16,741 nucleotides of DNA, taken from NCBI GenBank assembly GCA_026770585.1, contig MU646446.1, positions 172,442 through 189,182 on the forward strand, written 5' to 3'. This stretch comes from Baffinella frigidus (taxonomy: Eukaryota; Cryptophyceae; Cryptomonadales; Baffinellaceae). Every line of letters begins with the position of its first letter. Position 1 is the stretch's first letter. Below the pieces are notes generated by a model that was not told the origin of the DNA, ran no database searches, and saw nothing but the letters and a program-made list of their open reading frames with translations. A program made the translations under genes and the position numbers. This document shows positions 7,164-13,351 of the stretch, piece after piece.

Positions 7164-7380
7164 GCGTGCTGAGGTTCGGGTGTTGTGGGTAGTGTGGGTA
7201 GGACGGGAACTCCGCCTCTTGACCCTGGGAGGGGATCTCCGGGAACTGGGGGAATGAATCCGGAAAACACAAGAGGTGTGCGGACCTGTGGTTTGGGTGA
7301 GATGGCGCGTGGTCGTTTTTCTGGGGAGTAAAGTCACTCCGGGGACAAGAAGTGAGAGTGCTGTGTTTTGGGTGTTGAGG
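7147..7380. repeat. Duplicated RanBP1 terminal exon/3'-flank segment
   Basis: GACAAGAAGTGAGCGTGCTG (7150 on, including the stop codon) recurs as GACAAGAAGTGAGAGTGCTG near 7343. A weaker third copy, CGAAGTGAGGGTGCTGTG, lies near 7459. The copies are non-coding debris of the gene end. Confidence 0.85.
7280..7341. repeat. Direct repeat with ~7656-7715
   Basis: GGTCGTTTTTCTGGGGAGT followed by AAGTCACTCCGG, and GGACCTGTG...GGGTGAG.TGGCGCG before it, are shared with the later copy, with about six differences. Confidence 0.85.
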
Positions 7381-7655
7381 ACCTAATCTCGGAACAGAAC
7401 AGAATCTGTTGATACCGCCTGGCTTCCCAGCCTGGCTTGCTAACTTCGAAATTACATACGAAGTGAGGGTGCTGTGTCCACACAGCGGGCTACGAAGGGA
7501 TTTTTGGGCGCTGAGAGCCCGAGTTTCCGTTGCCTTATCTGTAGGAACCTCCCTATGTCCCTACGGGTTGCCTTCTGTAGGGTCCTACATGTAGGTGTCA
7601 TCGCTCAGGGGTTATTCAAAATCCCTTCGAAGTCCGCTGTGTGGGTTGGGTGTAA

Positions 7656-7715
7656 GGACCTGTGATCCGGGTGAGGTGGCGCGGGTCGTTTTTCTGGGGA
7701 GTCAAGTCACTCCGG
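7656..7715. repeat. Second copy of the 3'-flank direct repeat
   Basis: GGACCTGTGATCCGGGTGAG through TTTTTCTGGGGAGTCAAGTC repeats 7280-7341 about 376 bp downstream. I see no gene in 7164-8567. Confidence 0.85.
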
Positions 7716-7759
7716 CTACTGATACTTGGGGATTTTTCCCAGAGCCTTCTCGCCCAGTA

Positions 7760-7860
7760 AAGGGGCACCTCGCTCGTAAGAAAGCGCCCCCCTCCCTAGG
7801 ACCACCATAGGGCCCGAGGCATAGGCCTATTGCAGGGTCCTAGGGGGGGGCGCTTTCTTA
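7760..7860. mobile_element. MITE family C, copy 4 (right end lost)
   Basis: AAGGGGCACCTCGCTCGTAA after TA at the left, then CTAGGACC and CCTAGGGGGGGG inner arms and CGCTTTCTTA. The final ~20 bases (GAGCGAGGTACCCCTG) are missing. Confidence 0.8.
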
Positions 7861-7973
7861 TTCTCTGCCGTTTTCTTCCAAGTGAGAAATCTATGTCCAG
7901 CCGCACTTTGAACCAGTAAATCCCAAGTTCTGGGTTTGCGGTTTTGGGTTTTGGGTTCATGTTTTAGGACCTA

Positions 7974-7987
7974 CAGGGGTACCCCTG
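7974..7987. mobile_element. Fused-end remnant of MITE family C
   Basis: CAGGGGTACCCCTG is a perfect 14-bp palindrome made of a left terminal CAGGGGTACC overlapping a right terminal GGTACCCCTG. It is preceded by TA. It looks like an element whose interior was deleted, or an excision scar. Confidence 0.55.
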
Positions 7988-7996
7988 TCAGGAGTA

Positions 7997-8110
7997 CAGG
8001 GGTACCTCGCTCGTAAGGAGCCCCCTTCCAAGGACCACCCTAGGGCCCAAGGCATTGGCCTACGGCATAGTCCTAGGAGGGTGCGCCTCCTTATGAGCAA
8101 GGCATCTCGG
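7997..8110. mobile_element. MITE family C, copy 5 (eroded right end)
   Basis: CAGGGGTACCTCGCTCGTAA follows TA at the left. The right end is degraded to TTATGAGCAAGGCATCTCGG, followed by TA. The inner arms are intact in layout. Confidence 0.82.
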
Positions 8111-8163
8111 TACAGGAAATCAGTGAAATCTAAGAACCTGAGGCCTGGTGGTTCCACTCAGCA

Positions 8164-8281
8164 GCCACCGGTGCCTTTCTATTCCGGGGTCCCGGAAGAG
8201 ATTGGTCACGGTACTGGCGAAAAGAGTTGCCCTTTGTACGGCAATCGTTTAGATCGATCGATTCAGAAAGGCACCGGTGGC
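8164..8281. repeat. 118-bp segment with perfect 17-bp inverted ends
   Basis: GCCACCGGTGCCTTTCT at the left is exactly complementary to AGAAAGGCACCGGTGGC at the right. It contains GATCGATCGAT near the right arm. No target duplication is obvious, so a non-autonomous element is only a possibility. Confidence 0.7.
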
Positions 8282-8343
8282 TTTTAGGTGGCTGCAGAAC
8301 TCTTTCCGCAAAGGGGGGAAACGCTGTCTGCTAAAACAGTGCT

Positions 8344-8358
8344 GAGAGAGAGAGAGCG

Positions 8359-8407
<49 letters not shown>

Positions 8408-8426
8408 GGGAGAGCGAGAGCGAGCG

Positions 8427-8461
<35 letters not shown>

Positions 8462-8462
8462 G
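8344..8462. repeat. Compound (GA)n/(GC)n microsatellite
   Basis: GAGAGA runs are interrupted by a CGCGCGCG block and GAGCGAGCGAGC, followed by a poly-G tract near 8475. Long open frames across it are artefacts of the repeat. Confidence 0.95.
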
Positions 8463-8567
8463 GTGGATAAGGAGGGGGGGGGCACACTCTCTCTTCATGG
8501 AACAGCTTTACTGCCGCACAGCGTCCTCGTGGCTGTGAGCAACGACGGCAGCGCGCGCTCGCAACCT

Positions 8568-9024
8568 TTACACGAGCTCCAGCACGATCCGCACCACCCC
8601 CGGATCAAGCTCCAGCACCCGCGACCCCGCCCACAGCCGCTCGTGCTGCCCCACGCACTGGGCCCTGCGCACTGCCTCTGCCTTGAGCGTCGCCACGATT
8701 TCGAGTTCCGATTCTGACGCTGCGAAGTCCTCCGGAGTCGAGCTATCGTTTGACTTGCTTCGTCAGCGCCGTTGTCAAGCAGGAGCCGCGCCACCGCCTG
8801 GCGCCCATAATCCTTTCGGTCCTTTAGGTTCTTCGAGCTCCCAACATAGGCGGACACCGGAACTTATCCTGCAGAAAGGCCATGCTTCCTACGGCTGCCC
8901 AGTGCAGCGGCGTCGCTCCCTTGACGCCCTTGGAAGACACCTCCGCGCCGTGGTGAAGAAGGAGACACTACATCGCTTCGTTGCCCATGAGTGCAGCGAC
9001 ATGCATCAATCCCATCCCATCGCT
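8568..9024 (-). pseudogene. Ankyrin-repeat protein, decayed C-terminal part
   Basis: Read on the minus strand from 9024, GMGLMHVAALMGNEAM, an in-frame TAG (8968-8970), then CLLLHHGAEVSSKG and ATPLHWAA form ankyrin helices. Removing 8813-8892, a GT-AG intron, joins TPLHWAA to DYGRQAVARLLLDNGAD, an exact ankyrin consensus fit. A one-base frame change near 8744-8750 is then needed to continue into STPEDFAASESELEIVATLK and an acidic/hydrophobic tail ending LELV with TAA at 8568-8570. Ankyrin repeats are protein-binding modules; the partner is unknown. The internal stop and frame break argue for a pseudogene, although assembly error could explain one of them. The introner-like intron is its most notable feature. 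Confidence 0.75.
8813..8892 (-). other. Introner-like intron, copy 1 (80 nt)
   Basis: On the minus strand it starts GTAGGAAGCATGGCC and ends CTAAAGGACCGAAAG, with GT and AG ends placed exactly where an ankyrin repeat is interrupted. Its core (ATGGCCTTTCTGCAGGATAA, CCGCCTATGTTGGGAGCTCG, ACCTAAAGGAC) recurs at 15672-15755, 16255-16333, 15955-16014 (minus, truncated) and 10906-10990 (minus, diverged). Confidence 0.8.
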
Positions 9025-9110
9025 GTTCCTTGAAGAAACGGTTTTTGTTGAATATGTGAATGGTGTTCACTTCTTCAAGCCTTCTACCCCTACGCCCTGA
9101 ACCCTGAACC

Positions 9111-9146
9111 ATTGTCAAGCAGGAGCCGTGCCATCGCCTGGTACCC
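9111..9146 (-). pseudogene. Second ankyrin-repeat fragment
   Basis: The minus strand reads GYQAMARLLLDNG, matching GRQAVARLLLDNG at 8770-8806 at both protein and DNA level (CGGCTCCTGCTTGACAA is shared). It runs straight into TTCAGGG telomere-like units (9090-9110). It is either an upstream repeat of the same gene or a local duplicate. Confidence 0.65.
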
Positions 9147-9394
9147 GTGGACTCAACCTTATACCCTCAACCCTACACCGGAAATGGAAATACGTCAAAA
9201 GTCAACAACACTGACGGGTGGCCGCGCTCGGGTTTCTCCCGGGTCTCTCCGCGCTGGGGGGGGGATAACGTGGACCTGAGCAGCGCGTTCAGCCCGCGCC
9301 GCGCAGGGGAAGCCGGAACACCGAACGGCGGAACCCCCCGCAGGTGCAGCCGCCCGCCACAACTCGCTCGCTGGTCGGACGGTTACGGACGATT

Positions 9395-9475
9395 CTAGTG
9401 TGGATTGACGCGGGTGGAGGGCTGAAGCGTGTGGTGGGCTGACGCGTGTGGTGGACTGACGCGATTGGTGAGCGG
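9395..9475. repeat. Degenerate 17-bp tandem repeat GCGTGTGGTGGRCTGAC
   Basis: Two good units (GCGTGTGGTGGGCTGAC and GCGTGTGGTGGACTGAC) and flanking partial ones (GACGCGGGTGGAGGGCTGA) lead into the 19-bp minisatellite. Confidence 0.75.
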
Positions 9476-9477
9476 AC

Positions 9478-9660
9478 GGGGGCACCCAACATGCACGGGG
9501 GCACCCAACATGCACGGGGGCACCCAACATGCACGGGGGCACCCAACATGCACGGGGGCACCCAACATGCACGGGGGCACCCCACATGCACGGGGGCACC
9601 CAACATGCACGGGGGCACCCAACATGCACGGGGGCACCCCACATGCACGGGGACACCCCA
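9478..9660. repeat. 19-bp minisatellite GGGGGCACCCAACATGCAC, ~9.5 copies
   Basis: Nine full units are nearly identical; some carry CACCCCACATG instead of CACCCAACATG. Since 19 is not a multiple of 3, several frames on both strands stay open and give repetitive, non-credible proteins. After it come about 2.5 copies of CCAYGACTGCCCCACAACAC (9677-9740). Confidence 0.95.
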
Positions 9661-9954
9661 AAACACCGAAACAATGGGCCATGACTGCCCCACAACACTA
9701 TCCCGGGCCACGACTGCCCCACAACACTATCTATCGACCATGACTGCCCTCCTACCCTGGCAAGCCCAGAAGGACTGCACTTACAACACCCACGCCAGCC
9801 TCCCACTCTGCCACTTGTGGCAGACAGAGCTCGCTTGCCCTCTTAGTGAATCCATTGCCGAGCCCCGTCGATTTCAGTTGCTCAGCACACGCCGAGCACC
9901 CACTCAGCACCGTGCATATTCCCTCTCGGGAGTGGTACCTACTGACCCCTCGCG

Positions 9955-10594
9955 CCGCTCCCATGGCGTGGGGGTGAATACGAATCTCACCAATCACCAC
10001 TCAAGCCTCCCCCAAAAGGCTCCTCATACACCAAGCCCCCCCCAAAGGGCCCCTTCAAGCCTCCCCCAACAGGCTCCCCATCCCCGCTCCCCAAATATTT
10101 AGCGGCTTCGCTCCCCAAACCCCTCTGACCTGCTTTACAAACGCCGTCAACTTAGACCCTGAAAGTGACTTAAGCAAAACCACTGCACCCCTCTAAACCC
10201 TAAACCCTAAACCCAAAACCCTAAACCCTAAACCATACACCCTGAACCCTCAACCCTAAACCCTAAACCCTAAACCCTAAACCCTAAACCCTAAACCCTA
10301 AACCCCAAACCCTAAACCACCGCAGATGAACCATTCTTAAGAAAAACCTCACGCTGCCACTCGTGGCAGCCCTAGCTCGCTACAGAACAAGAACAAGACC
10401 ATCGACAACACCACTATACACGCCATGTTTTTTTTTGTTTTTTTTTAAAAGGAAAATGGTGCAAGAAAAGGGGCTCGGTCGGGCCCGAATGGGTGGGGCC
10501 GGGGAGCTCACCCGTAGATCACTCCTAACTCCTCAAGAGTGAGGTGGGATGTGGCCTTCGATGTGAGTGTAAATAAAAGCACCAAAGCACCACC
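9955..10594. repeat. Left arm of a ~1.7-kb inverted repeat
   Basis: The arm matches the complement of 11058-11646 in order: CCGCTCCCA, ATCACCACTCAAGCCTCCCC, AAGCGGCTTCGCTCCCCAAA region, AACGCCGTCAACTTAGACCC, a CCCTAAA array (10194-10320), CTGCCACTCGTGGCAG, an A/T tract, GGGGCTCGGTCGG, CTCCTCAAGAGTGAGGTGGG and GTGTAAATAAAAGCACCAAA. The arms differ by small indels and by array sequence. It is a candidate for a long-TIR element or an inverted segmental duplication. Confidence 0.88.
10194..10320 (+). repeat. CCCTAAA array in the left arm
   Basis: About 17 heptamers are mostly perfect CCCTAAA with CCCAAAA, CCCTGAA and CCATACA variants. Its mirror at 11331-11427 reads TTTGGGG/TTTAGGG. Confidence 0.95.
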
Positions 10595-10646
10595 AAGCAC
10601 TTTCGTCAAAAGTCAGCCCATTAACCTAAGACGCAGTAAATTCGCT

Positions 10647-10695
10647 CTTAAATTGGCAGCGCCGCCACTTTTGGTGGCGGCGCCGCCAATTTAAG
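10647..10695. repeat. 49-base palindrome, 22-bp stems
   Basis: CTTAAATTGGC plus AGCGCCGCCAC pairs with GTGGCGGCGCCGCCAATTTAAG apart from one A/G mismatch, around a TTTTG loop. It lies in the loop between the big inverted-repeat arms. It could fold strongly, and it could also be a tiny MITE. Confidence 0.8.
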
Positions 10696-10767
10696 AACTC
10701 TCCGAACGGCCCGACGTGGCGCACAAGCGATGTACAAAAATGGGTGCACGCCACTAGAACGAGCTAA

Positions 10768-10905
10768 CTACGCCACGGGGTAGGCGTTGACGACGACGGG
10801 GAGCGCAGGCGCCAGCTGGGCGGCGCGCTCCTCTTCGATGTCCGCGGCTTCGCGCGCCGCCATGCCACGCCGCTGCGCAGCGGTCAAACAAGCTTGTTTG
10901 TGGTC
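10768..10905 (-). CDS. Terminal exon of an unidentified protein (45 codons plus stop)
   Basis: After the acceptor CCTAAAG|GACCAC the minus strand is open in phase 0 for 45 codons to TAG (10768-10770). It includes AAREAADIEEERAAQLAP and ends VVVNAYPVA, a credible GC-rich coding bias with an Ala/Glu helix. The acceptor belongs to a diverged copy of the introner-like repeat, which supports real splicing. I cannot place the upstream exon securely; a possible one (minus, about 10954-11033) ends SFLRKG. I recognise no family. The exon sits in the single-copy centre of the inverted repeat, so it may be cargo or a bystander. Confidence 0.45.
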   Translation of the reverse strand, partial: DHKQACLTAAQRRGMAAREAADIEEERAAQLAPALPVVVNAYPVA

Positions 10906-10990
10906 CTTTAGGTCCTTTAGGTTTTAATTTCGCCCAACATATGCCAACGACACGCCCTTCCGTAGAAAGGATCTGCAGAGAAAGCATTTT
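10906..10990 (-). other. Introner-like repeat, diverged copy 5
   Basis: Minus strand ATGCTTTCTCTGCAGATCC, then CATATGTTGGGCGAA, then AACCTAAAGGACCTAAAG, parallels the core of the 8813-8892 intron. The AG end is followed by an open coding frame. No donor matching the other copies is clear. Confidence 0.55.
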
Positions 10991-11057
10991 TGCTTTCGGA
11001 TCGCGTTGAGCTCTCCAGTGCAGAGGCTCGTGAAGAGGGGATAAAGGGTTGGTTCTT

Positions 11058-11646
11058 TGGTGCTTTGGTGCTTTTATTTACACTCACATCGAAGGCCACA
11101 GCCCACCTCACTCTTGAGGAGTTGGGAGTAATCTACGGATGAGCTCCTCGACCCGACCCGTCCGGATCCGACCGAGCCCCCTTTTCCCCCTTGAAAAAAA
11201 AAATCAGAAAAATTTTTAAAAAATGCATTAAGCTTGTGGGGCGACGTCGTCGATGGTCTGGTTGTTGTTCTGCCACGAGTGGCAGCGTGAGGTGATTATG
11301 TTAGTGATTGGTCTGTAGTTTCCTCTGTGCACGGTTTAGGGTTTGGGGTTTGGGGTTTGGGGTTTGGGGTTTGGGGTTTGGGGTGTAGTGTTTAGGGTTC
11401 AGGTTTTAGGGTTTAGGGTTTGGTCTTGGAGTGGTTTTGCTTAAGTCACTTGCAGGGTCTAAGTTGACGGCGTTTGCAAAGCAGGTCTGAAGGGTTTGGG
11501 GAGCGAAGCCGCTTAACGTTTGGGGAGCGGGTATGAGGAGCCTGTTGGGGGAGGCTTGAAGGGGCCCTTGGGGGGGGTCTTGGGGTATGAGGAGCCTTTT
11601 GGGGGAGGCTTGAGTGGTGATTGTTGAGGTTCGTGTGGGAGCGGTC
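11058..11646. repeat. Right arm of the ~1.7-kb inverted repeat
   Basis: This is the reverse complement of 9955-10594, with the same ordered blocks. It includes TTTTATTTACACTCACATCG, CTGCCACGAGTGGCAG (11270-11285) and GGGGAGGCTTGA units. The telomere-like section here is mostly TTTGGGG rather than TTTAGGG, so the arms have diverged most in the array. Confidence 0.88.
11331..11427 (-). repeat. TTTGGGG/TTTAGGG array in the right arm
   Basis: Six or more GGTTTGGGGTTTGGGG units are flanked by TTTAGGG and TTCAGG variants, in inverted orientation to the arrays elsewhere in the window. Confidence 0.9.
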
Positions 11647-12298
11647 CTTTTTAGGTCTTATTGAGCTTATGGAGCTTTAATGAACGTCGTACAGCAGCAC
11701 ACACGTTCCCACGTCCTTGTGGACCGAAACGGCATGGTGAGCACGGCCGCGGGGGCTGGTCCTGGAGCTATAGCAGGTTTCATCCAGAGAATTCCGAACG
11801 ACCCTTACTTGGCGAACCCCCTTCGTCGTCCAAACAAGCTTGTTTGTGGTGCAGGATGGGGTGAATAACCTGTTGGCTTTGGTGGTGGTGCTTAGAACTT
11901 TCGCGCCAAAAGTCAACCAATCGGATTTTCGGCGAGGCCGGGCATTATTCCCCCACTTCTATGAGCAAGAGAACTACAGATCCCCTTGATTCCCCGGCTT
12001 TTCCCCCAACATGGCGGCAGGGCATGCCGGGTCACTGGCAATGCCGGAAATTGAGCTTACCCGATTGAACCGGGTGAGAGAGGAGGTGCTTCCCCCCTCA
12101 ACCTTGCCGCACCGCGCTGCACCGGCCATTCTTTACCCATGCAGTGTCCTTGCACGCCCTGCATTCGGCTCGCTGGGTTTGCTGGGCGCTTCTGCTGCTC
12201 GCGTTCGTGAAAACGAGTACGCTCCATCGCCCCCCCGCAGCAGCAAACCAACCTAGCCCCACTTTTTACTGACTCCAGAGCCCTCGCTGCAGAGGATC
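11647..12298. other. Spacer without a supported gene
   Basis: A short open frame at 11680-11868 (+) has plausible codon use but no recognisable family or splice context. CAAACAAGCTTGTTTGTGGT (11831-11850) is an exact copy of 10885-10904. A GTCAAAAGTCAACC motif lies at about 11905-11919. The 5' flank or promoter of the ubiquitin-like gene should be in here, but I see no defined element. Confidence 0.5.
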
Positions 12299-12910
12299 AT
12301 GCAGATCTTCGTCAGCACGCTCACCTATGACCCCGCTAGAGGCGCCGGCATGCTCACCCTCTTGGTGAAATCCTCGGACAACATCGGCATGGTGAAGTCC
12401 CAGATCCAGGACCAGCGGCAGGAATTCTCCCCTGAAAGGCAGCGCCTCATCTTCGCTGGGGGGCAGCTTGATGATGGCCGCACGCTCGCGGACTGCAACA
12501 TCCGGGGGGAGTCGACCCTCCACCTCGTGATCTCTGCGCCGCCGCGCGCCAACGGGCTAGTGGCTCCCTCTCAGATTATCGCTCAAGAGGAGGAGGGGAC
12601 CAACGACCGCCCCGCCAAGAGGCCCAGGGAAGCGGCAGAGCCCAGGGCGGCCACGGAGCAGCAGGACGAGATCGAGCGCCTCCGCCTCAAAAACAAGCAG
12701 CACATGACAGCGCTTGCTGCCAACCACACGGAGATCGCGCGGCTCCACCTTGCCGACGCGGAGCAGGAGGCGGAGATCGCGCGCCTCCGCCGCAAGCTGG
12801 CTGAGGGGGGGGCGGCGGCGAAAAAGCGGCGCGCCGCGGCGGACAGCGCGACCGGCAGCCTGGCCGAGCTCGGAGGGAAACTCAATGCGCGTCTCGTTCA
12901 AGTGAAGCAG
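12299..12910 (+). CDS. Ubiquitin-like gene exon 1
   Basis: 204 codons hold the whole ubiquitin-like domain, both basic patches and most of the coiled coil. The donor is CAG|GTTCCC (phase 0). Confidence 0.85.
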
Positions 12911-13272
12911 GTTCCCGCCCGAAGTGTGAATGAGTCTCCCACGACTGTTAATGCATCAGAGCGTTCCTGGTTGACCAATTCTGCCCGGGTTAGTCATCGC
13001 CTTGGTACTAGATCTGGAAGGTCGACATAGGGCAGGATAGATTCCCACGACTGTTGACTGATCCGGGCAGGTTTTGTTCCAGGAGGACGGTACCTAAACC
13101 GGGCATGTTTTGTTCCAGGAAACTCCCTGGTTAGCCAACAGTCGCGGGACTCTCCGAGCAGGAGAATCTCGAGTGAACGGGAGTGGAAAGTGCGTAAGAT
13201 CTCTCTCGCTAGGTCCTGCTAATACCTAGCCTCCGTAGGGGGGACACGTGACCGCCGTGTTGGTATTAACAA

Positions 13273-13351
<79 letters not shown>

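Noticed and set aside
8249-8487. Ser/Leu- and Arg/Glu-rich open frames over GA and CT tracts (also 13219-13485)
   Set aside because: They are dinucleotide-repeat translations and not genes.
9478-9660. CRISPR-like array
   Set aside because: The units are contiguous with no variable spacers, and the sequence is eukaryotic. It is a minisatellite.
9446-10102. Long + strand open frame across the 19-bp minisatellite (218 codons), and minus-strand counterparts
   Set aside because: The frames are open only because the 19-bp unit lacks stops. The residues are repetitive and the flanks show no protein family.
11680-11868. Possible 62-codon + strand exon or small protein
   Set aside because: Codon use is plausible, but there is no recognisable domain, no splice partner and no conservation to judge. 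It is kept only as a note in the spacer entry.
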